NCBI RefSeq assembly: GCF_014805625.2
Contig: NW_023998417.1
Coordinates: forward strand, 9,411,780-9,475,779
DNA from: Glossina fuscipes
Taxonomy: Eukaryota > Arthropoda > Insecta > Diptera > Glossinidae
DNA length: 64,000 nucleotides
Reading direction: 5' to 3'
The notes below the pieces were generated by a model. That model searched no databases, was not told the origin of the DNA, and saw nothing but the letters and a program-made list of their open reading frames with translations. The number at the start of each line of letters is the position of its first letter. Positions within the stretch are counted from its first letter, which is position 1. Of the stretch, positions 38,095-50,690 are shown one piece after another. The position numbers and the translations under genes are program-made.

Positions 38095-38673
38095 TGGAAT
38101 GATGTTTTTTGCAAATTGCTTTTTAAATGTTTTTCTTTTTCTGATTTTCTACTATTTTGCATAGAAAAACGAAATGATGATAATAATTAGATAAATTATA
38201 TCCATGCATANNNNNNNNNNNNNNNNNNNNNNNNNNNNNNNNNNNNNNNNNNNNNNNNNNNNNNNNNNNNNNNNNNNNNNNNNNNNNNNNNNNNNNNNNN
38301 NNNNNNNNNNAAAAAAAAAAAAAAAAAAAAAAAATGTTTTAAAATATTTTTCCGAAATTTTTCATTGGTGACTTTTCTTACATATTGTATGAACGCTTAC
38401 TTGATTCTCTCTCATTATTATTGAATTTTAAATCATTTTTATGCATTTGTTTACATATTTCAAAACTTTTTGATGTTTCTTTAATAATAATTTCGAATAT
38501 TTCACGTTTTGAGAACTTGTTGTTGCTTTTAGTTTTTGAATTTTTTTTGAAAACACAAAACAATTTTCTTATTCTTTTTGATATTTTGTGTTTTTCTTTT
38601 ATGTACTCTATGCTTTTTTCAATTCCAAAAGGAACAGCGCGTGTCTTTTCGCCGCGACGTTCTGTTCGCTACT
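38095..38673 (-). other. zfh1: Presumed 5' UTR of zfh1, interrupted by an assembly gap
   Basis: On the minus strand this stretch is strongly A-rich and T-poor between about 38350 and 38630, as fly developmental-gene leaders often are. It is followed by the ATG at 38094 with in-frame stops upstream. The 100-N gap at 38211-38310 and the adjoining A run hide part of it. I see no convincing splice pair inside it, so I treat it as one exon with the first coding exon. The 5' limit is the candidate start site at 38673, which is itself inferred. Confidence 0.45.
38211..38310. other. Assembly gap (100 N)
   Basis: Exactly 100 N bases, the usual placeholder for a gap of unknown size, followed at once by a run of 24 A. 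It falls in the presumed 5' UTR of the minus-strand gene, so leader length and any upstream exon junction here are uncertain. Confidence 0.99.
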
Positions 38674-38675
38674 GT
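38641..38675 (-). promoter_or_regulatory. Candidate Inr/MTE/DPE core promoter for the minus-strand gene
   Basis: Taking A at 38673 as +1, the start region reads ACAGTA (a two-mismatch match to the fly initiator TCAKTY). Bases +18 to +27 read CGCGGCGAAA, 7 of 10 matches to the MTE consensus CSARCSSAAC. Bases +28 to +33 read AGACAC, which fits the DPE consensus RGWYV at exactly the required spacing. At -29 there is only TATTTT, a poor TATA box. The region is a small GC-rich island in AT-rich DNA and lies 580 bases upstream of the ATG. The motifs are seen directly; promoter activity is inferred. Confidence 0.42.
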
Positions 38676-38898
38676 TAAAACACGGTGCTACGCGACAAAA
38701 TATTTCCAATTTTTACCGTTGCAGCTGATTCAAAATACAAACAGTACAGTATAAAAAAAGCGCACACAACACCAACATATAGCAACTTTAACTAAAAACG
38801 ACCCTCTTCTTTACGATTTTTACCCACTCGTACTCGCATCGTCATCATCATCATTATCGTCATCTCTGACTATGTGTTTATCTCACCAAAGTGTAACG

Positions 38899-38945
<47 letters not shown>
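38899..38945. repeat. TCA trinucleotide array (about 15 units) upstream of the promoter
   Basis: Perfect TCA array with a related imperfect stretch at 38840-38868, about 230 bases upstream of the candidate transcription start. Confidence 0.95.
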
Positions 38946-40354
38946 GTCGTTAATATGAACAACAGAATTACGTTTTTTTGCTTTTTTTTGTTTTTGTTGT
39001 TTTTTTTTTTTTAAAGGGATGCTTATTACTCTCAGAATGTAGTGTAATGTCCATACGTACGTACACCTCCGCTGTTCTTTAACACGTATAGCAAGTACCG
39101 TTAGCTCATCCATCAATTCGAATGTATGTAAATGGTTTTTTTGGCCTTGCGGTTGTGTGTACAATTCTTCTGTTACTCATTTCATATTTAGTTTACAATT
39201 AGTCGCTCACTTTTCACTCTCTTCTAAGTTCTGTGAGATTTCTTTTATTCAAATCGTCATCATTATCATTATGATGTTGTTTTCCTATTTGCAATTTACT
39301 ATGCTATGTTAATCTCTGCTCTCTTCTCTGAGAGCGTAATTTGCTTGTATTTACTGTTAATTTGTGCCTGAAACGTTTATGTAGGTGCTGTTACATTACA
39401 TTTTACGTTATTCTAATGGAGAAACAATATATGCTATGTATAGAATTTCTTTTTATCACCTGAACATAAGAGAGTTTAGGAAATGTTTACATTATTTTAA
39501 TAACTTTAAGTACGATTCGTGTTTCATAATCAAAGAGAGTTAATTAAATTGATCTTTTGTGTTCATCGTAAGTTGATTAAGTTGATATGCATCGGCTCTC
39601 AATAGAAATTGAGCCGCCCGGATTTTGGATAAATACAGACCTTAAATTATGAAAGGCATAGCCTCTTAAATAGTTGTTAAATTTTTCTAATGCGGAGAGT
39701 TTCGTAGCAGAAATAATTTACAACGTCTTGGCAAGAGAGAATTTTGCATGAAGGGCGTATTGCGTGATCTCAAATTTTTGTTCTCTCTCGTGATTTTGAT
39801 TCGAAAATTGGCTTAACTGTTTTTAATATGTACAACTACTGAAGGGATAATGGAAAATTAATCAAAGTATGATTTCTGGTCAAATCTGTTCCTGGTTGCC
39901 AATAGTTAGTTAATTTTAATATAATCTCGGTGGTTAATGACAAGGCTACTTCATTAACGAACGCGGGAGGAGATGTGGTCTCTGAGTTTAACATTATAAA
40001 CAAAGCGCGTTATACGGTTTACAATACTTTGAGGCCTGTCTAGTTTATACTGTGGGCACGTCACAAAGGGAATCTACACAAAAATGAAGATTTAAATTTG
40101 CAGATTAGCTTCTCATTACCAATTAAATAAGAGGCAAATAAAAACGAACATCAGGTGAGACGTAGCATAATTATAATTTATATTTGCGATATTCGCGGTA
40201 AAATCTCCACACCACAAAAATATTTGAAAAGTAAAATAAAGCATTTACTTAACCAATAAAAGGGCTATAGTGGAGCACGACTTATTATTAAATACTCTAC
40301 ATCATCCCACAATTATTCATATATTGGCTTGTTAAAGTAAGCTGTTATACGATT

Positions 40355-40560
40355 AGTGGTCAAAAAAGTAGCCCGATCCGAACCATTTTCAATAGCGCTT
40401 GACCTTGATCCGAAACACGCCAGCGTACTGAATTTCATCGAACTATCTCAAAGATTGAGGCATGCGGATTGAAGAAAATAAGACGGACAGGCGGACAGAT
40501 ATGCTTAACGTGATTCTGAATCGGTCCGTATAATAAAAAAATCTGGATGCTGCATCTATC
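40355..40560 (+). repeat. Dispersed repeat copy D (best preserved)
   Basis: It has AGTAGCCCGATCCGAACCAT, TTTCAATAGCGCTTGACCTT, AACACGCCAGCGTACTGAAT, ATCTCAAAGATTGAGGCATG, GACGGACAGGCGGACAGATA and GATTCTGAATCGGTCC in order. It is the most complete copy in the window and serves here as the reference for the others. Confidence 0.75.
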
Positions 40561-41121
40561 CGCACATGGTTAATGTACACTTGTGCCAAAACCGGTAATA
40601 TCAGGAAAGGTAAAAATGTAACACGAATTCCATAGACGCGAAATGTTTGTTGTATAAGAAGGTATTCTAAATTTCGAATATATGTAATCTACTTAAGCCT
40701 GACCGCTTGGAGATGATTATGGAAAAAAGGCTTTTCTCCAATTTTTGGTTTGTCTTTAGTCTGCTTGTACAGCCTAACTACTGGCTTACAAACTTATATT
40801 TTCGAACGCCTGGGCTTCTCGAGCTCGTCTAAGAAGGAATTGAATATTTAGCAAGGCATAGTCTTCATATAATGTCGTACTTAAACTCGCTCTTAATCTT
40901 AAAAAGTCACGATGAGTCGAACATTAATTGTTGTTAACTATTAGCGGTTGGCAAACTTATGCATGTTTGCGATGGCTTAGGGGTTCATTTGCAATTTAAT
41001 TCTGTACCGGTTGTGGGTGTGGCTCTAGGCTAGTTGTGTACATGCTTTTTTTCTTCTTCTTATTATACTTATACTAAATTTTAATATTAATTAATTTAAG
41101 ATTTCCTTTAAGAGTCAATTG

Positions 41122-41152
41122 AACTCAACTATCAATTTGTTTTAGTTGAGTT
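41122..41152. repeat. Perfect 10-bp inverted repeat with 11-base loop
   Basis: AACTCAACTA, 11 bases, TAGTTGAGTT, in upstream DNA. No function is evident. Confidence 0.85.
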
Positions 41153-43560
41153 TCTTGTATAAGTAGAATAAATAAATAAATAAATAAATAACATAATAGC
41201 ACTTAATGTTTTATGCAAAATTGCTATCGTAAATGTAGGAGAAATGAAAGTAGCTCGTATAAGGCGATACCGTTAGACTGTTTTTATACATAATGTTAAC
41301 GCAATGTTAGCATTATAATGTAATCTATCAGCATATAGTAGAACATATAGAGCAGAAGAAAATTTGAGGTTTATACTAAATGAAGATTTTTGTGTCATAT
41401 TATAAGCGATGTAAGCCTAAGTGCGATAACATATGGAAGAATGTGAAATTGTATCATAATAGGTAGAATACTCTAATGCCAGGAGGAATCACTTAAATAT
41501 CAAACGAATATTATTTTTTTGCGTAAAAATTAAGAAAAAAAAAAACAATTTTTTTTTTAAATAAAAATTTTTAATTTTGAAATTGAAAAACTTAATAATT
41601 AACTTGGACTTGTAATATGTTTATTCAATAAGTTAATTTTTTCGATATGATGGACATACATGTACACATGTACACAGACTTCCACATATGTAGACATGTG
41701 TAGATTTCATTATTTACATTTCGTTGTTGTGCATCATTTAAATATAGTTTTTGGCGGTTAAATACACTTAGGAATGTCAATCATTTCGTTTTTTGTTTTT
41801 TTTTTTTTTATTATATTGCTGTTGCTGTTATTTCTTTGATATTGTTGTTTTTTTGTGTTTTTTTTTTTTCAATTCTTGCGTATATGTCAGCGATAATTGC
41901 CTTGAGTTTGTTGTTATTTTTTTTGTGCTTTTTTTTTTTTTTTTTGTTTTTTTTTTTATTCAACATCTATACAAAAATTAACACTTGAAAAATGTGTTAC
42001 GTATGTATGCGTATGTATGGGTATGTGAATGAGTATGTGTTCCAATAATAATTAGAACCACCATATTAAAATCACTTGTACGAGTTCATTTGTTTTGTTT
42101 TTGTTATTTTTTCATTTATTTTCTCTTTCACAAACATACGTATAAGTAAAAAAGAAAAAAAAAAAAAAAAGACAAAAACAATACAGTGTGTTACATATCA
42201 TTTATAAAATAACATAGTCGATGCGATGTGTTGTGTTATAAGTATTTTAAATAAAATATCTATGACTTGGTATATAAATTGCTCTTATACTTATATATAA
42301 ATGTACTTATATATGAATACATATATGTATACATATATTAAACACCGACAGCACACAGAAAAAACCTCATCATCAACAACCGCACAAATAATAAAACTAA
42401 ACCGTACATTAATGAGCATTTTTTTCATTTCTCGCTTTGTTGTTGTTGTTGTTTTTTTTTATTTTTTTTTTTTATAATGTGCGGTTGGAGGTGGGTGGAG
42501 CTTCACTCACAACAATATATTTATAATTTTTTTTATGTGCATTCTGACAAACACACTCATTTGTTGCTTATTATACACTAACAAAATTTTGTATTTATTT
42601 GATATTTATTGTTGTTTTTGTATTTTCGGATATTATTCACTTTTCAATATGTGCAACTGACGGGGAATAGTGATTTTCATTTGTTTATATACATATATTT
42701 AACCGTATAAAGATATGTATATAAAACTTTTCCATTTTTTACATCTATTCGTGTTTATATTACAATCTCATACACGCAGGCTTGTAAACTATATATTCGG
42801 TCAAGTGTTCATTTGTTGATTTGCCCTTTTTTTTTTTTTTTTTTTTAAAAGAGGTGTAGTACTTTACTCTATAGTACTTGTTGATTTCATTATCATTGCT
42901 TTAACTATTAGTTACCCCATCTTAGAAAATTCATACAAGAGCTAAAAAAGAATAAAAAATATATTTTTTTTTTTTTTTTACATTTTTACATAAATTAAAT
43001 ATGATTTCCTCTTAAATTCTTTAAAAGTTTCTTTAAAACATTTTTAAACAAATATTAATTATATCATTTCCATGGCACGTAGCCTTGCGATCCGAGATTA
43101 CTAATACAAGGGAACTATATAATTAAAAGAATTTTTACTAAGCTTACGATATGATTTTCAAACGACGTACATACACGTACGTTCTCAACAGGAAGATACA
43201 AAGATTTGTAAAAATTATTTATTTGTAAATATGCGAAATAGATTAAGGTAAAAAAAAAAAGCAATGATTGATTGATTAACGCATAGAAGAGATCCCGTAT
43301 TGATTGAATTTTCTATGAGATATTTTCAAGTTTCCCACGTTTATTTACTGCTACCCGTAGGCTTAGATCGTGATGTTGATGATTATTGTATAACTTTATT
43401 GGTTTTTTTTTTTTTTGTTTCATATAATTTCTTTATTTTTAAATTTAGAAGAAGATTATTAGAGCTCAACATATATTCTAGAGCAATGTATTCGTAATTC
43501 AATAGGTTGGCAAACGTTCAATAAACTTTTGCTTTACGTTTAATTATTATTATTATTATA

Positions 43561-43587
43561 AATGCTGGTACCGCTGGTACCGGCATT
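43561..43587. repeat. Near-perfect 12-bp palindrome with GGTACC arms
   Basis: AATGCTGGTACC, GCT, GGTACCGGCATT; one G-T pair apart from perfect complementarity. It contains two GGTACC hexamers. Confidence 0.85.
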
Positions 43588-44487
43588 ACGCGCTGTGAGG
43601 CAAGTTTGTTTCTAAATTGCAAGTCAATAGTCTATCATTGTCACGACTCAACAGCAGCATCAACGGAAGAACGGAAGGTACTCATGTGGTGATGTGGTAA
43701 AATTGGAAAAAAAACCTTAATAGCGCTCAGAAGCACTAGATATCATTGAACTCTGTCATTAATTTTGTTTAGGATTTTCACTTTGACTTACGCTAATCGC
43801 TCAAATGAGTTAAGAATCTCTGTAGGACGACACGAACATATACGTCAAAGATGGCAAAATCTTTATGAATTTTTCGTAGTTAATGTGATCATAATGATGA
43901 TTGGCTTCTATTTTATCTCTTCACTGGTAATTTTAATCAGTTAATTGTGCCGATCTTTTTAGCAATGACGATTATACTCGGCAAATATAGTGTATGTGTA
44001 GTGAAAAAAGGACTAAAAGTGAGTTTTGCTATTATTCCAAAAACAAGTTACATGTCCGCCTTTATCTTCCGCGTGACGTAGATCGTTCGATACGTTTGTA
44101 GACTTTCTAAAATTAAATAGCACCCTGGAGAATAGATAAATTATGAAGAGAAAAATATTTGAAAACATTTCATTGGTCAATGGTCAATGGATTATGCCCG
44201 CTTAGGCGAGCTACAAGCGGTTAGTATTTACAATAAATTTGAACTTCTACCCAAGCACCAGGTTTTGATAACAAGTTATTTCTATTTTCAAAACATTCCC
44301 AATGCATCCGTGTATGGAATGAGTGGCCTTGAGGTGGTCTTACATTAAATTAGTTTACAAGTGATGAACGACTCATCATACTTAAAGAAACCTCCCCTAA
44401 GCAAGCATGTGTATTTCGTAAGCAAGTCGTGTAAAAGATTTTCTCCATAATCTCTCTTACTTTATTTATTCATTTTTTTACATGGAA

Positions 44488-44690
44488 AGTTGTCGAAAAA
44501 GTGCTCCGGCACGGATCATTTCCAATAGTGTTCGTTTTTAGGTCGAAACATGCCAGTGTATCGGTGGAACTCAAGAATACAAGAGAGATAGTCCTCTAGA
44601 CAGCTAGACGGACAGCAAAATTTAAATCGATTCAGAAATGATTCAGAAAGAATCGAACTTCACTGAATGGATAGTGTAGATACTCTAATG
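44488..44690 (+). repeat. Dispersed repeat copy E
   Basis: It has CGGATCATTTCCAATAGTGT, TCGAAACATGCCAGTGTATC, GACAGCTAGACGGACAGCAA and TAAATCGATTCAGAAATGAT in the same order and spacing as copy D. Confidence 0.7.
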
Positions 44691-47600
44691 AATGGATTAT
44701 GAAAACAGTTTGAAAGATTTGTTAAGTGAAATGAAGATGATTCTCAAGCGATGCAATATTGTTTGTGGCGATGAGCCGCCAACATACGGCGTTAGTGTTT
44801 TTGTTAAAAGAAGACAACTATGGAAGCAACATTTTTACTTGTAGTATTCCATCAAGAAAAGGGACACATGTCGTTTGGTGTAGTTGCCTCTAAGTAAACG
44901 TACAGAGTTTATAGAGTTATTATATACACACACCCATGTTCTATTCTAAGTAACAACATCACAAAGATGTTATATGTCACAGAACGTATTTTTTGTTTGT
45001 GCTTTGCTTTGATTGTATGTTGCATGGACAATTTCTTCGGATTACCAAATTTGATATAAAAATTTGACAATACCGTACACTGTTTCATCTTGCGGCTAAC
45101 GACTTCCTTGCCGTCGTTAACGCTGAAAGCCATGAGTTATATGAAATTGATTTACTTTTTTTTTAGACTATTTTATGTTTATTTCTTTTTATTTAATTCC
45201 GTGCAATTCTGTAGTAGGCGGGGTCAATTTTTCCCATTTTCATACAGCTACTACAGTTTCCATACAATGTACATTTAAATTTTATAGAATTGTGTGCTAT
45301 AGTTTATGACCAGTGAGCGAAAATCGAATTTTTTATTGCTTTTGAGAAACCGAGGTGTCTTCAGATCCTTTGTACTGATTTGACCCATTTTCAATACCAG
45401 ATCTGAGTACGAGAACTTTGAATGTTTCCACCAAAATTGATAACTTAATTTTTCCAGCCAATACAATGTTTACTACAAACCCTAAGCAGACGGACTGGCG
45501 AGCATGCTTGAACCGCTCATCAAGACTACATGTATCTCATGGTGTTTTTGAAGCTGATGTGTGGGTTGAGTACCAAAGGAAAATCTGCGGATCGCTGCTG
45601 AAATGGGAAAACGCCGGGCCTTTTATAAATGTGGGACACTTGCGACAGCATTGTTGTCTTGTGTTTTACCGCTCTATTTGTAGTGTCCCGGCTTATCCTC
45701 TGATTTTTACTTCCACGAATTTCTTCTCAATTTGTTTCTCAATTTATGTTTTTCTCTAAACTCGTGTTTTATCCCTTTCTAATGCGAGCAAAACCCTAGA
45801 AATTTTCACACATAAATTTTGTATTACTGGCGAGATTTAAATGTTTTGTATATTTACAGAGAGAATATCGTATATTGCGGTTGTTTTTGAATACATTCAA
45901 GAGAAGCTGTGAATTGTGGTTTGTCAAAAAAAAAAAAAAAAAACTCAAACGAATGGAAACAAAAGAAACATGTGTGTCCCCCACACATTTTATGAGGTTC
46001 GCTATTTTTCTTCTTGCTTTTTTTCTTCCTCTTTTTAAAACTTTCGAAAAACAATATAAAAATGCAACCGAACACAAAAAGCGTATGTGTTTTCGTATTA
46101 GATTTTCTCGAAAAGGGGTTGGTTTTCAATCCACTCATCATTTAATAAGTTTGTGCTTATGTTTGCATCTGATATATAAATTTTAAAAACAATTTTTAAT
46201 TAGCAGTAAACTTTGTTAATGTCACCGCATATCTATCTATCGTTTAATGAGTACATAAATATATGTTTATTTGTTTGTAGAAAAGCCAAAAAAAAAAAAA
46301 AACAAAAAAAAAAATTCCAATTGGTTATGGTATCTAAACTAAAGACTCTCGAAAAACGTATTCACAATATTGTTCCGTTTCTTGATATCATAGGGTTAAC
46401 GAAAAAATAGCTACACATTTCTTCGCTTTGTGTATTTAGTTTGTTTAATTCTTTTATTTTTTTTTTTTCTTTATATTGTGGGAGAACGATTTTCAATTTG
46501 ACACTTTTGTTGTTAGGTTTTAGTTATTGGTCTTGTAAAGTGTGGAAAATATCAAGTGGCAAAAGAATTATGGATTTCAATTAAATGTTTTCTTTCAACA
46601 ACGAAGCGTCGCAAGTGTGGGAAGATTCTCCTTTCCTTCCTTCCTTTGGGAAACATGCAAAGAGGGAATGAAAGTTTTTTTTTTCATTATATTACCTAAA
46701 TAACATAAAATTAAAAGTAATTCATCTTAGACTTGGATATGCATGAAAAGTGCATGAAAAATTCACTTTTACACTTTTAGGAACGAAAGTAGTGAGCGTT
46801 AGGTGATTAGTAATGTACTCGTGAGGGGCTTGAAAATTAAATATTTCCTTTGGTTAACTTTGGTCAAATTTAAGGCGATTTTTTTTTTAATCGCCTGTCC
46901 GTCTGTACACCTGCAGATTGCGACGTGTATTTCACGTGGGTGCGTACCTTGATGACTTAACCCCACGGTGACCTAGTGTCACGCTTCCTAGCGAGTTGGA
47001 CAATCCCTATAAACTAGGAGTCTAAACAACACCAGAGTCCAGATTATTTATTGTGTATGGCTCAATAAACCCGCGCTGGTCAGTGTTTAAGCCTATTCAC
47101 GCCTCGATTTGTTCCATTTTGGCATTGAACGAGTGAAAATCACAACCACCACGAATACCCTTCGAAAAGCCGTAACCAAGCGGTCAGGATTCACAAATTG
47201 ATCAACTTTTTGCGTTCAAAAAGGGATTAGGCGCTTGTTTCATCGTAGTTTCTACAAGGCGCAGCTGATCATCACCATTGCCACCATTACTCGCAGGTAC
47301 ATACAATTTTAAGTGTAAATAGGCAAAAGGATAAGAAAAGCCTACCATCTATACATCTGCACTTGATATTCTAAAAATCAATATTTTGAGAGCTTAAGGT
47401 GTGAGGAGTGCTTAAGGTCTTCCCATATGCGCAAAAGCTAATCAAGCCACGTTCCAAACTAACCCTGGCTCGTCAATGTAATATTTTCTTTATTACTTTG
47501 CTATTTTACTGTTGGTGGGCGCACAAACAGATACGATACGATATTTCAAAGTGCCAAAAATAGAAAAATTAGGCCCCTTTTTTTTTTAAGTATAACTCGT

Positions 47601-49410
47601 TCTGATTTGAACCGCAACTCCTGCACACTAATGTGGATGATCTATTAACATTACCCTGGCAGCTGAAAGTTCATGGCTTTATATTTGCTGGCATCAGCTG
47701 GGTGAAGCGTAGTATTAACTGATGAAATCCAAGAAGAACACCTTTGGGAAATCCGGCTAGTGTTTGCCGATAAAACTAAGCCGGTTACTACGGACAGAAT
47801 GGGCATAAATCAATGATCAGACAGTGAACCGCGCTCACCTGACTGACTGTAGCTTTTGTAATTACTATTTGTTTCAATTGATGACTCATGGACTGCCTCA
47901 GCAATACGGCCCATCTTATGATGCGCGTTCGTGAACCGATTTAAGAAGACTGGTCGCTTTTTCAATATGGAATCTACATATTGCCAAAGAAATAGAGAAT
48001 GTAGTGGGCGCCGACGGATATTCAAAATGTATTCATTTTTGTTTATAACACGTACAAAATTCAGCTTTACGAAAAATATGATTGAGAATATCATCACATA
48101 TCTAATCACATCAAATATAAGTATTCATTACATCCATATATGTATTTATCAACGCACATTTTATTGTAAATACGCTCGACTAGCATGCAAGGATTTAATG
48201 ATTAATGCCACGAAAACAAAAAAAAAAAAGAAGAAGGTAACGTGTGCACCTCAAACCGCTCGAATGGCTCATTTCATTATTTGTGAATATATTCGTATTA
48301 TCAGATTTTCAAGGGATGTAATCAAAACACGAAGAAGGTATACGCACACCGGCGTTTGATAAAAGGTAAATCAAAGTTAAAATATTCAAAGAGTATATAG
48401 AGTAGAAAACAAAAAGTGCGACCAGCACGAGCCGTAAATCGCTGAAATAACAAAAACAAACGTATATATTGGAACCTTATAATACTCTCACAAATATACG
48501 CATACACGCACGCACAAGCATACCTTTGTAACAGAACTGTAATCCGAAAACTGCAAATGCACGTTTCACAAAAGCAACGGGGTGGGTAAAGACGATGGGA
48601 GGTGGTGGTGGGTGGCGTTGATCAATGAATGGGCAAACAAGGTGAGTACTTTTTGTTTTTCACATCAAATACAATAAATTAAAACCTGCTTCCCTCACTC
48701 GTCTGCATATATATATATATATATATATGAATGCGTTCATTTACTGTTTTGTTACAACAAACACAGCTGAGCCTTGAAGAGCGAAATTATGGTATTAAGT
48801 AATGTGTAAGGGTGTAAAGCCTGGAAAAAGATTTAAAAAAAAAAAAAAGTCATAATTTTGTCCTTTCGGGCTTTTGCTTTTGACGATTTAAATCGGCTCT
48901 AGCAAAGAGTCATAGTAAATTTGATGAATGCTTACCATCATCTAATGAAATTTTCTCTTTTTTTTTTAAGTAAAAACCTGGAACTTTTGCCGGTTTTATA
49001 TTAAACGTAAGGCCCACATTAAAACTGATTAATTACACCTTTTTCCATATATGAAACTGTAGTCAAGAGTCAAAGAATCTTATAAGCAGTAAAATCCCTC
49101 ACTATTCTATAGGCTTATTGGAATTTTTCCAGTTAAATAAAAATAAGAACAAAAGACGAAAAACGAAAAACAAAAAAAAAAAAAGAAAACGAAAACGAAA
49201 CCCTCATCAGTCCGTATTGTGCCCGTATGGTAAAAGTTTATTATGCTGAAATTGCATAAACAACTAATTTGGCACGCTCTCGTCTCTATTTCTGCAATGG
49301 TATAAATATAAGTGCTTGTATGTTATGTTTCCTTGAATATTTTTCTACCACTAAGCTATAGATTTATTTATTACTTTACCTCAGCATCGTTCGTTTACCT
49401 GTGTACTACC

Positions 49411-49435
49411 TATGTATGTATGTATGTATGTATGT
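49411..49435. repeat. TATG tetranucleotide repeat
   Basis: Six perfect units. Confidence 0.9.
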
Positions 49436-49526
49436 GGGTGTGCGTGCGCGTGTGAGTATATGTGTTCTATATGTATTCATTCATTTATTTAGTCCTTTTT
49501 TTTTATTTAACGACAGACCGTCCTTC

Positions 49527-49527
<1 letters not shown>

Positions 49528-49566
<39 letters not shown>
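49528..49566. repeat. CAT trinucleotide array
   Basis: About 13 perfect units, the same triplet class as the array at 38899. Confidence 0.95.
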
Positions 49567-50504
49567 TATCGTCATTATCATCATTGCCATCATAAAAATA
49601 TTCAAAATATCACGTGCTATTGTTTTCTATTCAGTGCGCATGCATAACACAAATAAAATGCATTTTAGGGTTGAAATGTATACATGCGAATAAGTATAGG
49701 TACGAGTACGAGTATGTGTATGTGTATCCTTTTCGGGGTTTTGTTACCGTTTTTTTTTTTTTTTTTTTCTGTCATAACACCTTTTGAAAGGTAGGTTTAC
49801 AGTTCAAATATAAAAAATATACGGTTAGCTTTAATTCAACTCATGCCAATCATGTTCCCTTCAAAGATTATCCTCCTTTTTGAGTTATTTTCATAGAAAT
49901 GAAACACAAATTTCGGTAATAAATTGATTGTATTAGCGTAAACATGCGAGTTTATCCGAGCTTGAAATATGTTTATATGTGTAGGTAAGGCGGAAGAAGC
50001 ATAAAATATTTCTTCATCGAACTAAATAATATTTCTTTAGCAGTTCTCTGCTTTACTAAACAAGATCCCGCAAACAATCTTTGTCCTTTTAAGCTACTGG
50101 AGGTGTAGACCTAGAAATTAAATGCCTCTTTCCAATTGTCGCCAATAAACAAAAAAAAAAAAAAAAGAAAAAAAGAAAGGAAAACAAGACTCTTCAGTGT
50201 GTGAAAATAAGTGGGTAATAAAGTCGGCTCAAAAAAAACTTGTCTTGACCTTTTCTGATGTAGAAGAAAAGCTTGTTATTAATTTTCGTGAGCTTGCAAC
50301 TTTCTTCCAAACGAATGGAATCGAAACGATACCTTTGGCCACAAACGTTACCACGTGAAGATCGAAAAAAGATTTCATGGCAAATAGAGTTAAGTTCCGC
50401 TGGACTTTTTTAAAAGCGAAACATTAAATCGACTTCAGTTGCTTTCAGTGGGCCATGGCCCACATTTCTTTCTAGAAGGACTTTTCGAAATGATGCCATA
50501 TATG

Positions 50505-50690
50505 GGAAGTGTGCGAAAAAGTGGTCTAATCTGAAGCATTTTCAATAGCTCATGGATTTAAAGGTTGCCTGATAGCTTAGATCATATGCTTACCCGCATT
50601 GAAAATTTACTGCACTTGAGAAGCATACAAGACGGAGAGACGAGTAGACAGGGGTTCCGAGCAGATTGGCATAAGAAAAGATAGTTCTAT
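50505..50690 (+). repeat. Dispersed repeat copy F
   Basis: It has GTGGTCTAATCTGAAGCATT, TTTCAATAGCTCATGGATTT, AAGACGGAGAGACGAGTAGA and then GCAGATTGGCATAAG, in the same order as copies D and E but more diverged. Confidence 0.6.

Noticed and set aside
37851..38162. 103-codon minus-strand frame starting MQNSRKSEKEKH over exon 1
   Set aside because: It runs through the donor, its phase does not join exon 2 in frame, and the shorter frame starting at 38094 does.
38883..39164. Poly-Asp open frame on the minus strand
   Set aside because: It is the TCA microsatellite read in reverse.
46875..46930. CTGTCCGTCTGTACACCTGC as another antisense copy of the dispersed repeat
   Set aside because: Only one box matches and the flanks do not follow the family order.
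48600..48650. Donor-like AACAAG|GTGAGT on the plus strand as first exon for the 60.7 kb micro-exon
   Set aside because: Joining the ATG frame there to the micro-exon gives an immediate stop, and 12 kb separates them; no other support.
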